A stretch of DNA of 64,000 bases from Bin80 sp964291275 (GCA_964291275.2 OZ219799.1:2780638-2844637); one strand, 5' to 3'. Numbered from the stretch's first letter, positions 27,197 through 36,331 are shown. Numbers and translations: made by a program. Notes: generated by a model not told the origin, from the sequence alone.

Positions 27197-28098
27197 ATGC
27201 AGCAGGACGCGAGGAAGCAACCGAAAGGGAGGACTTCAACGCAAAACGCAAAGCCGTTTCCAGTGACCAAGCGACAAGTTTGGGAGGCGTGGAAGCGTGT
27301 AAAGGCGAACCAAGGCGGGGCGGGGATCGATGCGCAGTCCATCGCAGATTTCGAGGCCAAGCTTGCGGATAATCTCTACAAGCTCTGGAATCGAATGGCA
27401 TCGGGCAGTTATCATCCACAGCCGGTGCGACGGGTAAATATTCCGAAGTCGGACGGAGGCGTCCGGCCCTTGGGAATCCCAACCGTTGCGGATCGGGTGG
27501 CACAGATGGTGGTGAAGCAGGTTTTGGAGCCGGAACTGGAACGAGAGTTCCATCCCGATTCCTATGGATACCGACCGAACAAATCGGCCCATGACGCACT
27601 CCGGCAGACGCGAACGCGATGCTGGAAGCGGGCCTGGGTACTGGACATGGATATCAAATCTTATTTTGATACGATAGACCATGCTCTGTTGATGAAAGCG
27701 GTCCGGCTACATACGGATCAGAAGTGGGTGCTCTTATATATAGAGCGTTGGCTGACGGCACCGGTGATTCATCCAGACGGGACGGAAGAGGCTCGGGATG
27801 TTGGGACCCCGCAGGGCGGGGTAATCAGTCCGCTGCTGGCCAATCTGTTTCTGCATTACGCGTTTGATAAATGGATGGAACGGAGGTATTCGCACATTCC
27901 ATTTGAGCGGTATGCAGACGACATCGTATGCCATTGCACGACAAAGAAGCAAGCGCGCTACCTCTGGAAGGTGCTGAGGGAACGCTTTAAGGCTTGCAAC
28001 TTAACCTTGCACCCAGTGAAAACCAAGATTGTATACTGCAAGCAGGCATACTTTCGGGGTTCATTTCCAAACACTTCGTTCGATTTTCTGGGGTATAC
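27197..28098 (+). CDS. Group II intron 2a reverse transcriptase/maturase, 5' part
   Basis: Starts MQQDARKQPKGRTSTQ. RT blocks: NQGGAGIDAQSIADFE, SDGGVRPLGIPTVADRVAQ, SYGYRPNKSAHDAL, GTPQGGVISPLLANLFLHY and the active site RYADDIVCHC. The frame is cut after DFLGY at 28098 by IS1634 and resumes at 30240. The two parts sum to 1326 nt (441 aa), the same as the rebuilt copy in intron 2b. As it stands it ends one codon into the IS. Confidence 0.87.
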
Positions 28099-30233
28099 CT
28101 GAACTTCCCCCTATTTTGATTTTTTCGAAGGCACGATTTTCTCCACAAATTTGAGGCTTTTTTTGAAAAATTACTGACCGCCAGGGACGGCGGTCTGGGG
28201 AGTCCAGTTTGGTGAACCGAGGACTACAGCAGTTTGATATTCAGCAGTTTGAATGCCTGCTTTTGGGTGGGACTGATCTCCTTGACCATGACGACTTCGG
28301 GGGATGCATCCGTCTTGATTTTCGGAATGACAACGAGGCGGCATGCCTTTGAAAGTTCTTCCATCAGCTCCGCAAAGCTCCAAACCTTTTCGCCCGTCTC
28401 AGTTTGCTTGGTTTGGGCTTTCTTTTTCGCCGATTCCGAGGGTTTGGCGGGTTCGACAACTTCTCCGCGCTGCACTCGTTTTGCTTCCAGATCATCCTCT
28501 GCAAACAACATCGGAGCCAACTTACGACGCAGATGATATTCTACGTAGTAGGCCAGCATGCACAAAAAGACATGTGCAACGACCCGGTCTTTGGTGCGAT
28601 GGTGAATCGGACGGATCTGCAACGACATGGATTTCATCGTACGGAAGGCCATCTCCACCGTGGAAAGACGTTTATAATTTGTGACCAACTCGGCGGCGTT
28701 CGGCCCCGATTTCAGACTGGAACGGATGGCATACAGGCCGTCGAGTCGTTCCTCCTTCTGAATCACCTCTTCATTGCGAGTATATGAAAAGTGTCCTTCC
28801 CGGATCACGAGTTGAAAGTATTTTTTCTTGTGCTTCTTTTTCCCGAATACCTTTCCGACCCGCACGCCAATTTTCCCTGCATCTTTGAGTCGCCCGTTTT
28901 GGATCGCCTCGATGATCTTGTCAAGTTTCTCCTCCGCCTTCACGAGCAGGTCTTCCCGCGCTTTCTTACTCTTTTCGGCCTGTAAGGAGTTTCTGCACAG
29001 GACCAGCCGGTCATTTGGATACAGGTCACAACAGACCTCTACCAAGTTCTGTTCATCAAATAGACTCATCTGATAGCCCTCTTGCTCGACCACCTCACGA
29101 ATCTCGCACTTTTGCATCGCCGTGATCCAGTCCAGACCTACGGGCAGAATCTCCTCCTGAATCTGCTTCTGCTTCAGAATTCCACGGTCTCCGACCAACA
29201 CCACATGCTTGAGTTCAAATGTGTTCTGAATTTTTTCCACTTGGGCGCGCAGTGTACGGGTGTCGGCGGTATTGCCGCGAAACACCTCGACCGACACCGG
29301 ACAGCCCTCCTGATCGGTCATCAGTCCATAGACAATCTGCTTCTTGCCCAGCTTCTTGTCCCGGTTGTAGCCATAGGCCGCCCATTCATTTTTCTCGCCT
29401 TCCACATAGCTACTGGTCACATCGTAGAGCACCAGACTCCCCTCCTTGAGGTGTCGTTTTGCCAAACGACACTCAATGTCTGTCTTGCGTTTGAGCAGTT
29501 CATCCATCGCATCATAGAGATCATCTTCATCCACGCGTTTGAGTCCAAGCTCTTCATTGAGCGTGGTGGATGCGTGTTTTACATCCAGCATGGCACTGGT
29601 CGAGAGCTTGCTTGCCGACTTGATCACGCGTGCGGCAATCATGCCGAGGATCAGTCGGCGGAAGCGGGAATTCTTCGGAGCAATCAGTTCCGGCAGTCTG
29701 AGTTGTCTCATGATGCCCAGGACCGCGGCGACATGTCCGTGGTTCTTGCTGCTTTGCACGTCGAAGGCCTCCTTGAACGATCGGACGGCGGTGCCGCCTT
29801 TGAGGAGAACCCGGATTCCATCAATGAACACCTGGGGAAGTTTGGTGATATTGGCGATGGTGATTTTTTGGATTTTTCCATTGACGCGTCTGGACTCACG
29901 GATGAGCCAAGTGGGATTGGAATTCCGGTTGGGGATTCGCGCTACATACATGGGTACAATATCATGGGTATGTTTCCTATAATATACGAAAAATATGGGA
30001 ATATATCCGTAAATCGGCCATAAAACCGAAAACATTCAAAATAATGACATGGGTACACCTGTTTAAAACCCAATCACCAAAAAACACGCCGAAAACAGAG
30101 AAATACACCACAAAAAGCCCGAAAAAGAGTCGAAATGAGAAGAAAAGTTCAACGATAAGGCCCAAATATTCGGCCCTACGTCCCAAAATCAGAACAAAAA
30201 GAGAAAAACCTTAGGATAAGGGGGGAAGTTCAG
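28099..30233 (-). mobile_element. IS1634-family element
   Basis: 2135 bp with terminal repeats CTGAACTTCCCCC (left) and the inverse CTGAACTTCCCCCC (right). Flanked by the palindromic 6-bp duplication GTATAC (28093-28098 and 30234-30239). It interrupts the intron 2a protein gene and is the innermost layer of the nest. Confidence 0.92.
28224..29951 (-). CDS. IS1634-family transposase
   Basis: 575 codons when the start is taken at 29951 (MYVARIPNRNSNPTW); a longer in-frame stretch to 30035 is hydrophobic and unlike the family. Core motifs: LVLYDVTSSYVEGEKNE, AAYGYNRDKKLGKKQIVYGL, VSVEVFRGNTADTRTL, VVLVGDRGILKQKQ, KRLSTVEMAFRTMKS. The DDE residues are in DVTSS, GDRG and VEMAF. Looks intact. Confidence 0.88.
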   Translation of the reverse strand: MYVARIPNRNSNPTWLIRESRRVNGKIQKITIANITKLPQVFIDGIRVLLKGGTAVRSFKEAFDVQSSKNHGHVAAVLGIMRQLRLPELIAPKNSRFRRLILGMIAARVIKSASKLSTSAMLDVKHASTTLNEELGLKRVDEDDLYDAMDELLKRKTDIECRLAKRHLKEGSLVLYDVTSSYVEGEKNEWAAYGYNRDKKLGKKQIVYGLMTDQEGCPVSVEVFRGNTADTRTLRAQVEKIQNTFELKHVVLVGDRGILKQKQIQEEILPVGLDWITAMQKCEIREVVEQEGYQMSLFDEQNLVEVCCDLYPNDRLVLCRNSLQAEKSKKAREDLLVKAEEKLDKIIEAIQNGRLKDAGKIGVRVGKVFGKKKHKKKYFQLVIREGHFSYTRNEEVIQKEERLDGLYAIRSSLKSGPNAAELVTNYKRLSTVEMAFRTMKSMSLQIRPIHHRTKDRVVAHVFLCMLAYYVEYHLRRKLAPMLFAEDDLEAKRVQRGEVVEPAKPSESAKKKAQTKQTETGEKVWSFAELMEELSKACRLVVIPKIKTDASPEVVMVKEISPTQKQAFKLLNIKLL

Positions 30234-30239
30234 GTATAC

Positions 30240-30663
30240 GTTTCGACCGCGGAAGACACGGAGTCGGAGGGGGAGGAATTTTCTTGGGTTCAATCCGGCG
30301 ATAAGTCGGAAGGCGATGAAGGCCGTACAAGAGACGATCCATGGTTGGAGGTTGGCTCGAATGAGTCCACACCCGATTACGTACATAGCGGGCAAGATCA
30401 ATGCCACGGTACGTGGATGGATTGATTATTACGGTGCGTTCTTTAAATCAGCATTAAGGCGGCCATTGGAAGGCATTGACCGTCACCTAACACGGTGGCT
30501 AATGCGGAAATATAAACGTTTCCGTGGTCGGTGGCTTCGGGCGTTTACGTGGTTAATAGAGCGTGCTCGTCGGGATTCGGGATTGTTCGTGCACTGGGAG
30601 TTTCTTCATGGTTCACCTTTATTCAATTCCGAACGGCTGCATGGTAGGAGCCGTGTGAGTTGA
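30240..30663 (+). CDS. Group II intron 2a reverse transcriptase/maturase, 3' part
   Basis: Continues the protein after IS1634: RPRKTRSRRGRNFLGFNPAI, then the maturase/thumb segment MSPHPITYIAGKINATVRGW and IDYYGAFFKSALRRPL, ending LHGRSRVS at 30663. No start of its own. The stop lies inside domain V (30648-30681), as also in copy 2b. Confidence 0.84.
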
Positions 30664-30681
30664 GAGGCTCACGCACGGTTC
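30648..30681 (+). ncRNA. Group II intron domain V hairpin (intron 2a)
   Basis: 34 bases starting GAGCCGTGTGAG and ending CGCACGGTTC fold into the canonical domain V with its AGC triad. Domain VI and the intron end follow within 40 bases. The same sequence occurs in inverse orientation at 44145-44178. Confidence 0.85.
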
Positions 30682-31008
30682 TGTGAGGGCCGGGGGGTGA
30701 GATTCCCCCCGGCTACTTGACCTCCGGTTTTCGTGGAAAATTTCGACACTGATTGATACGAAATCCGGGGGACTCCGGTCCCTTTTTTAGACCTATCGAG
30801 GGATGTTCCTATGCTCGGGGCGGATACAAATCCCAATCACAATCGCCTCCTCTACCCGGAGGCACCAACCAGAAACCATGACCTCAAAATTCCAAAAAAT
30901 CCCCCGATTTGGGAGTTTTGCAACTGGCTCGGGTTTCACTAAATTAGTTGAAGCCCCATATAGTTTTGGCACGAAAATTGGGGGGGGGGGGAAGAGGCAT
31001 TTTCTGGT

Positions 31009-31752
31009 CTAGTGTGAGTGGATTTGCGCGTATGCGATCAGGTCTTTGTACAACAGTTGTTTCCCAACCATTTGCCTCACAACATACGACATTTGATCGA
31101 TAGTGTCCAATCCTCGAATGTTGTGCTTACCCGCGAACTGGTCTACGTAGCGCTGTAGGTGCTTGGGGCTGATGTGATGATAGACGCCGTGATAAGCCCG
31201 CTTCAGAACGGCCCAGAAGCTCTCTACGCCGTTTGTGTGCGCCTGTCCGTTCACATACTCCCCCTCGCTGTGTTTGACGTACTCGTGGTTCTGACGGCTT
31301 CTGTAAGCGCAGGAGCCGTCAGTATAGACCATTGCATCCTTACTTGCATGATGATCTACAAACGCGTTCAGGGTTGCTCCGTCCGTACTGGCGATTACAC
31401 GTGCCGTGACCTGGTTGCTTTTTCGATCTTTCATGCCCACTACAGCCGTCTTATCCACGGGGCCACGCCCCAGGTTGGCTTTCTTGCTGGCGTGCTTGTT
31501 CTTTTCCAACCCGCCAAAGTACGCCTCGTCAACTTCTACCGGGCCGTCGAACGGAAAGGGTTGATCCGAACCGAATGCTGCCCTGATACGCTGCAACATG
31601 AACCATGCTGTAGGCTGTGATACGCCAATATCTCTATGCAGCTTCATGCTGGATATACCTTTGAGGCTTGTTTTCTCGAGATATATCGCGTATACCCACT
31701 TCCGGTAGGGCAGTTTGGAGTTCTCAAGCAGTGTTCCTTTACGCACACTGAA
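31009..31752 (-). pseudogene. IS1595-family transposase, C-terminal part (interrupted gene)
   Basis: Encodes SVRKGTLLENSKLPYRKW, the DDE-type domain with DGPVEVDEAYFGGLEKNKHA, VYTDGSCAYRSR and QAHTNGVESFWAVLKRAYHG, the ISXO2-like catalytic pattern. Upstream the gene is cut at 31752/31761 by the IS256-like element. Adding 34105-34120 and 36147-36331 rebuilds one 318-aa frame with the zinc-ribbon Y-R-C-R-P-C-K-R at the joints. Without excision no product is expected. Confidence 0.87.
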
Positions 31753-31794
31753 GAATCGTTGGGGATGCGTAGAAGTTAGTTGGTTAGAGGGAGC

Positions 31795-31822
31795 GTGATA
31801 TAACATTTTCAACTTATATCAC
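31795..31822. promoter_or_regulatory. Perfect palindrome between the terminal repeat and the first gene of the IS256-like element
   Basis: GTGATATAA and TTATATCAC, nine bases each, separated by 10 bases, end 5 bases before the first start codon. In RNA it would be a hairpin near the ribosome site; as DNA it could be an operator. Such structures in other IS limit expression from outside promoters. The role here is inferred. Confidence 0.5.
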
Positions 31823-31827
31823 ATTCC

Positions 31828-32790
31828 ATGAATTCTCAACATTTTTCTACTCCGGAGCCTACTCCACGAGGTAACACTTCGGCCCAGGACCTCCACTTGG
31901 AGCTTGTACGCCATTACGCGGATGTGCTGCGAATGTTGACCGCGCGTGTTCCTGCCCCTGGTCTCCCCGCTACGCCTGCGGTTGCACCGCCACCGGTACA
32001 GGAGGCTCCTGAGGTCCAATTGGAGGAGACCCCTGCGTCTTGGGAGGAGGCGTCCGGATACCTGCATGCTCGTGATTTCAGACGAGAAGAGGTGGTGCAC
32101 CTGTGGTTGCAACTCTGCTACGTGCTGGGCACCCATGTGCTGGTCGGTTTAGCCGTCACGATCCAGGGTTACCGGCGTATCGCGGGGGTAATCGAAAGCA
32201 CGCCGCAGGACCAGGAACGTATGGAAGGGTTTCTCTATGATCTGGATGCCCGTGGATTGTCTGCCGACCGGGGGTTGTTGTGTACGGTGCCGGGTGGGAT
32301 TGCCTTGCCCAATGCTGTACGCACGGTTTGGGGATCTCGTGTAGCCCTGCAGCGCTGTCTCAATACAACGATGGCCGAGGTGGTGAATGGATTGGGGGAG
32401 GTGGACGCGGGGCGGTTTAGACATCGCCTGCAACATGCATGGCATACGTGTGATGCCGCGGAGGCGCAACAGGCATTGGAGGAGATTGCCCGCGACCTGG
32501 ATCAGAAGAATCGTTCGCTCGCGCGCGTGTTGCGGCAACATATGGATCAAACCTTAACCCTGCAACAAACTGGTATGCTGCCCCAGACCGACCGGGGACT
32601 GCGCGTATTGAGCTATCTGAATACGCTGATGTCGCGGGTTCGTCCCGTGATTCCTGCCGGTCCGGTCCCGCAACGTGTCCCACGCCTGTGTGCTGGATTG
32701 CTGGAGCTTGAACCCCAACTGCGCCGTGTAGCCCACGCTGCGTATCTTCCTGCATTACGCAAATCTCTCACGACTCTCCCTGCAAACTAA
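31828..32790 (+). CDS. Catalytically dead IS256-transposase-like accessory protein
   Basis: 320 aa. Residues 1-70 are Pro/Ala-rich and unlike anything recognised. The rest follows the IS256 transposase catalytic domain: RIAGVIESTPQDQERMEGFL and LYDLDARGL match the tnp segment ESVRTLLLDLIQRGF; AVRTVWGSRVALQRC matches VQDVFGAHALVQRC; MDQTLTLQQTGM matches MEETLTLHELGV. The three catalytic positions are lost: SLDGK becomes VLGTH, LIDGAKG becomes TVPGGIA, and TIENVNS becomes YLNTLMS. It lies 10 bases upstream of the real transposase in the same element. Possibly a regulator or complex partner; function unproven. Confidence 0.68.
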   Translation: MNSQHFSTPEPTPRGNTSAQDLHLELVRHYADVLRMLTARVPAPGLPATPAVAPPPVQEAPEVQLEETPASWEEASGYLHARDFRREEVVHLWLQLCYVLGTHVLVGLAVTIQGYRRIAGVIESTPQDQERMEGFLYDLDARGLSADRGLLCTVPGGIALPNAVRTVWGSRVALQRCLNTTMAEVVNGLGEVDAGRFRHRLQHAWHTCDAAEAQQALEEIARDLDQKNRSLARVLRQHMDQTLTLQQTGMLPQTDRGLRVLSYLNTLMSRVRPVIPAGPVPQRVPRLCAGLLELEPQLRRVAHAAYLPALRKSLTTLPAN

Positions 32791-32800
32791 TCGTCCAATC

Positions 32801-34081
32801 ATGCCGATCGACACCATGTCCCAAAATCATGAAAATCCCCTGACCTATGAGGAATGGTCGTGCCAATATCCCGAATATTCAGCTGCATTGCTTCAATCTG
32901 CGCGGAATTCCGCGGATATTCTTGGGTTGGCCTGTGCGCTCATTCAGGCAGAAGTCACGGACTATTGTGGGCAACCCCGCAGGCGTGAGGGGAGGAAGTA
33001 TCAACGTTGGGGCACCAATCGTGGCTCGATCTGTCTGGACGAAGCCCGGGTCAAGATCTCGGTGCCGCGTGTGCGCAACCAGGAGACGAACAAGGAACAA
33101 CCGCTGAGGACCTATCAACACCTCCACAAAAGGCAGGGGGCGTTTTTGGAAAAGCTGATCAACCGACTGCTGTTGGGGCTTTCTCAACGCAGTTACCACG
33201 AGACGGCCGCGGAAGCGGCCGAGAGTTTTGGGTTGAGCGCCAGTTCTGTGGGCCGGAGATTCGTTGCGGAGACGGCCAAATCCCTGGAGGCCTTCATGAA
33301 TCGCCGGTTTGACGATCAGACGTTTATTGCCATCTCGCTGGATGGGAAGACGTTGCGCGGTCGCCAAATGATCCTGTGTCTGGGGATTACGGTGACCGGC
33401 GAGAAGCTCATTCTGGGATTTACGGAATCCAATACAGAAAACCATGAAAGTGTTCGGACTTTGCTGCTTGATCTGATCCAGCGCGGCTTCCGGCATATCG
33501 GACACCTGTTGGTGCTTATCGATGGCGCCAAGGGGCTACGCAAGGGCGTCCAGGACGTATTTGGTGCGCACGCCTTAGTCCAACGGTGTCAATGGCACAA
33601 GCAGGAAAACCTAGCGCGTCACATCAAAGAGGAGTCGGGCAAAAAGCGGGTAAAAGCAAAGATGGAGGCGGCCTACTCACAACCCACTTACGCGGAGGCC
33701 AAACGTGCACTTGCGAAAGTCGAAGCGGAGCTTGAGCAAGAATCCCCCAGCGCAGCGGCCAGTCTGCGAGAGGGGATGGAAGAAACGTTGACGCTGCACG
33801 AACTGGGGGTCGCCGAGCCACTTCGCAATAGCTTAAGAACCACCAATACGATTGAAAACGTGAACAGTCTTCTGGCACATGGTACGCGTAATGTCAAACG
33901 ATGGTCGAACTCACACCAACGTCAGCGATGGATCGCGGCGGTCTGTCTGCACGCCGAAAAAAGACTCAACCGGATCCCCAACAACCCACAACTGAGAGCC
34001 CTGGTTCACAGACTCGAGCACTATCATGAACCTGTAAATCGTTATCTTGAAACCTCACGTCACGCTCCTTTAACCAACTAA
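32801..34081 (+). CDS. IS256-family transposase
   Basis: 427-codon gene, intact. Motifs: QRWGTNRGSICLDEARVKI, FIAISLDGKTLRGRQ (first Asp), LLVLIDGAKGLRKGVQDVFG (second Asp), QRCQWHKQENLARH and LRTTNTIENVNSLL (Glu). Mutator-type DDE transposase. The start is 10 bases after the accessory gene; a second Met at residue 6 is possible. It is within 15 bases of the right terminal repeat edge. Confidence 0.9.
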   Translation: MPIDTMSQNHENPLTYEEWSCQYPEYSAALLQSARNSADILGLACALIQAEVTDYCGQPRRREGRKYQRWGTNRGSICLDEARVKISVPRVRNQETNKEQPLRTYQHLHKRQGAFLEKLINRLLLGLSQRSYHETAAEAAESFGLSASSVGRRFVAETAKSLEAFMNRRFDDQTFIAISLDGKTLRGRQMILCLGITVTGEKLILGFTESNTENHESVRTLLLDLIQRGFRHIGHLLVLIDGAKGLRKGVQDVFGAHALVQRCQWHKQENLARHIKEESGKKRVKAKMEAAYSQPTYAEAKRALAKVEAELEQESPSAAASLREGMEETLTLHELGVAEPLRNSLRTTNTIENVNSLLAHGTRNVKRWSNSHQRQRWIAAVCLHAEKRLNRIPNNPQLRALVHRLEHYHEPVNRYLETSRHAPLTN

Positions 34082-34124
34082 CATTGGAGCATCCCCGAAT
34101 CGTTTGCACGGACGGCAACGGTAC

Positions 34125-36142
34125 CCTGCATTTCCAAGAGCAGATACAGTGATGACGTCAGACATAGTCCAGGATCAATTCCCGGTTGTGTAACCAGGGG
34201 AGACTGCCTTGTGAGCCGATATAGCCGGCCTGTCGGAGTGTGTTGTTGTGGGCCCGACGCGTAAAACGTACGGTGATGTTTTCGGGTGTGGTTTTCACCT
34301 CGGCGGGGGCATTGACAAATAGCCGGAAGATCTTTTTAGCCTTGCATTTAGTGTAAGCGGGCCCCAACCTTTTGGCCAGCATGCGGTAGAGTGCGCTGCC
34401 GATCAGCGTTAACTGTAAATCCACATCAATGCGTAAAGGCACCGCGGCCGACAGCGCATCCATGTGGAAGAAGTTGACCGATTCTTCAATGGCATTTTCG
34501 ATCAGCATGCGCCGGGCGTAACGGTCAATGAGTTCACCTTTGCGCGTGATGGTATCATTGGTGATCAGGAAGGTGGGTTTATCCCGTCCCAACCCCAGGA
34601 TGGACAGCTGTCGGACCGGACACGAGCAATGACGTAATTGTACGGTCTCTTCCATCACACGTGGCCTGCGGTAGGCGCGGCCAATGTTATGAAGTCTGAC
34701 GGTTTGCCAAGCCTCAGCGGGCTGCGCCTGGGCTTGTCGTACGAGGCCTGGGAAGCGGCGTCTGACGGTCAGAAAGCGAATGCCCCTATCGTTGAGCTTG
34801 CCCAGATTGGCATAGGTGGTGAACCGGCTGTCAAAGACGAGTTCCGCCGGATTCTGACCGGTACGCTTGTGCCAGATTTCAACGAACGTCAACACGGCGT
34901 CCTTAGACGTTTCCCGGGTGATGGTCGCATCCGCGAAGACCAGGGCGCGTTGATGGGCATCCCGGGCTACCAGCGCCAGAATGCCCCGCTGCCGCCGACT
35001 CCGCTTGGACACATAATGGGATTGTAAGGGCTCCAAATGGCCATGGTAGGGGATCGTGTGAAAGTCCAGGTCCATAGAACCGTCCGATGCCATCATGCGC
35101 GGCTGCGACCGGGCATACCAGGTATCCATCAACCTATCCAAATGCGTTGCATCTACCCGGGTGCTGTATTCGGTCAGGGTGGACTTTTTGGGCATTTCAT
35201 TCAGTCCGGCAAAGAATGACAGGCCCGCGTCCAGGATATAGGGCATCACATGACTGGGACGTTCAATGCCCCATAGCTTGAGCGCCAGTAGGGCCCGGAT
35301 CATGCAAGCGGCCGGCAGCCGCTCCGATCCGGGCATATGGGTCACCGCTGCGGTCAGGTCCGTATCCACCATATCGCTGGCAAACAAAAACAGTCCGCCG
35401 AACCGGGTCTGGAAGGTACCGGTGCCGACCTTGAACTGGCGTACATCGGCCGGCGCCGCGGGTATGGGTCTCGGATCACGGCTATAGAAGCGGCGCCTGA
35501 GTCTGGACAGTCCTGCGTCACGAATCACCCGGCCAATGGTATTGATCCCGGCGGGGATAGATTCTTCTTTGAGGCGGCGGTGTATTTCCTGGTTGGTCAG
35601 CTGTTCTTCGTTGCGCAGCGCCAGGATTCGTGCGTCCCGGTCCGCCTTTCTGGGCCGTTTGGGTTTGGGCGTTGGCACAGCATCTCGAAAGTGATCAATG
35701 ACGGGCCTTGTGCGCAGCTTTGAGACCAGATTGGCGACATGGCCCCTGGTGTACCCGAAGCGATCGGCGATGGCCTCATACGAAAGGCCCTCCACGAAGT
35801 AGGCCCGCAGCACTTCATACCGTATGTGGGCGGTGGAGGTAGGCTTCAGGAACAGCTCTTTGAGGTCTGTCATTTATATGACAAATATACCATAAGATGC
35901 AAGCATGGCCTGAAACATTCTCAATAGCCGGCAATAAACCGCAGATGGGGCTAAATAGCCTTATAATTGCAGTTACATGATGGTAGTATAAATCATGTAA
36001 GATATTGGCATAGTATTACTATACGACTATATAGTGATGACTATCTAGTACTAAATCAGGTACGGAAAAGGCACTTTGGGGACTATAAAGACCAGATTCC
36101 CGGCTAAACTCTCACAGAAAAGACCCGCCTTGGAAATGCAGG
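34125..36142 (-). mobile_element. 2.0-kb DDE insertion element of unnamed family
   Basis: Terminal inverted repeats CCTGCATTTCCAAG at both ends (34125 and 36142), flanked by the palindromic 4-bp duplication GTAC (34121-34124 and 36143-36146). It splits the IS1595 transposase within codons for Y-R-C of the zinc ribbon. Joining the flanks restores that frame exactly. Between the transposase start (35873) and the right end is about 270 bases of AT-rich noncoding sequence. Confidence 0.9.
34158..35873 (-). CDS. DDE transposase (571 aa) with N-terminal helix-turn-helix
   Basis: The N-terminus has a helix-turn-helix (EAIADRFGYTRGHVANLVSK) and a second one (NQEIHRRLKEESIPAGINTI), followed by a catalytic domain with MMASDGSMDLDFHTIPYHG, ELVFDSRFTTYANLGKLNDR and RRMLIENAIEESVNFFHMDA. 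These give plausible D, D and E residues of the IS4/IS1634 superfamily. I cannot name its exact IS family. Intact. Confidence 0.75.
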   Translation of the reverse strand: MTDLKELFLKPTSTAHIRYEVLRAYFVEGLSYEAIADRFGYTRGHVANLVSKLRTRPVIDHFRDAVPTPKPKRPRKADRDARILALRNEEQLTNQEIHRRLKEESIPAGINTIGRVIRDAGLSRLRRRFYSRDPRPIPAAPADVRQFKVGTGTFQTRFGGLFLFASDMVDTDLTAAVTHMPGSERLPAACMIRALLALKLWGIERPSHVMPYILDAGLSFFAGLNEMPKKSTLTEYSTRVDATHLDRLMDTWYARSQPRMMASDGSMDLDFHTIPYHGHLEPLQSHYVSKRSRRQRGILALVARDAHQRALVFADATITRETSKDAVLTFVEIWHKRTGQNPAELVFDSRFTTYANLGKLNDRGIRFLTVRRRFPGLVRQAQAQPAEAWQTVRLHNIGRAYRRPRVMEETVQLRHCSCPVRQLSILGLGRDKPTFLITNDTITRKGELIDRYARRMLIENAIEESVNFFHMDALSAAVPLRIDVDLQLTLIGSALYRMLAKRLGPAYTKCKAKKIFRLFVNAPAEVKTTPENITVRFTRRAHNNTLRQAGYIGSQGSLPWLHNRELILDYV

Positions 36143-36146
36143 GTAC

Positions 36147-36331
36147 GGGAGTTTTTTGTGCGTGGCTTCGTAGGTATCTGATCCTTTACAGCGCGGACAT
36201 ACACGACCATCTGGCCAGATCACCTTCTCGATCCACTCACGCGCAGATTCCTCATCGGGAAACATCTCGGCAAGCTGCATCAGCGAGATTCCCTTGCGAT
36301 AATTGCGGCCTAGTCCCTTTCCTTTTTCCAT
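36147..36331 (-). pseudogene. IS1595-family transposase, N-terminal part (interrupted gene)
   Basis: Starts MEKGKGLGRNYRKGISLMQL and contains the first zinc-ribbon Cys pair VCPRCKGSDTYEATHKK. The frame then enters the 2-kb DDE element, giving a false end. The second Cys pair is at 34105-34120 and the catalytic part at 31009-31752. It is the start of the 318-aa transposase. The outer terminal repeat lies about 75 bases upstream. Confidence 0.85.

Larger units (their letters stand above)
26686..30721 (+). mobile_element. Group II intron 2a, interrupted by IS1634
   Basis: Starts GTGTGCCACG after the exon TGGGAGA and ends GGCTACTTGAC before CTCCGG. The uninterrupted site GGGAGACTCCGG exists at 21885-21896 (inverse) in copy 1 of the host element, which fixes the boundaries. 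Length 4036 bp; removing the IS1634 and its 6-bp duplication gives 1895 bp, identical to the rebuilt length of intron 2b. It holds a long structured 5' region, the split intron protein and a domain V hairpin. Confidence 0.92.
25293..30930 (-). mobile_element. DDE element (376-aa transposase type), copy 2, interrupted by a group II intron
   Basis: Ends are GAGCTAGTTGCAAAACCC at 25293 and the inverse GAGCCAGTTGCAAAACTCC at 30930, flanked by the 4-bp duplication GGGT (25289-25292 and 30931-30934). The intron at 26686-30721 splits its leader 6 bases upstream of the transposase start. Without the intron it is 1602 bp. It sits inside ISL3 element B just before the transposase stop. Confidence 0.9.
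23915..30957 (+). mobile_element. ISL3-family element B, outermost shell of a four-level nest
   Basis: Left terminal repeat GGGACTTCAATAAATATAG at 23915 and right repeat (inverse) GGGGCTTCAACTAATTTAG at 30957. Flanked by an 8-bp duplication ATATAGTT at 23907-23914 and 30958-30965, the usual length for ISL3. It contains a complete DDE element (25293-30930 with its own GGGT duplication). Without inserts it is 1401 bp, a normal ISL3 size. It inserted just upstream of the methyltransferase remnant. Confidence 0.92.
31761..34096 (+). mobile_element. IS256-like element with two genes
   Basis: Left terminal repeat from GGGGATGCGTAGAAG at 31761 and right repeat (inverse) GGGGATGCTCCAATG at 34096; both continue with GTTAGTTGGTTA. 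Flanked by the 8-bp duplication GAATCGTT (31753-31760 and 34097-34104), the usual IS256 length. Size 2336 bp, larger than ordinary IS256 elements because of the extra upstream gene. Confidence 0.92.

Noticed and set aside
29082..30023. 313-codon plus-strand frame opposite the IS1634 transposase
   Set aside because: Complement of a well-conserved transposase with all family motifs; no independent homology visible.
31009..36331. Two separate IS1595-type elements, since both transposase pieces seem to end or start at FSVR
   Set aside because: The FSVR at the end of the N-terminal piece is read from inside the 2-kb DDE element. Removing both insertions gives one continuous frame with exact duplications.
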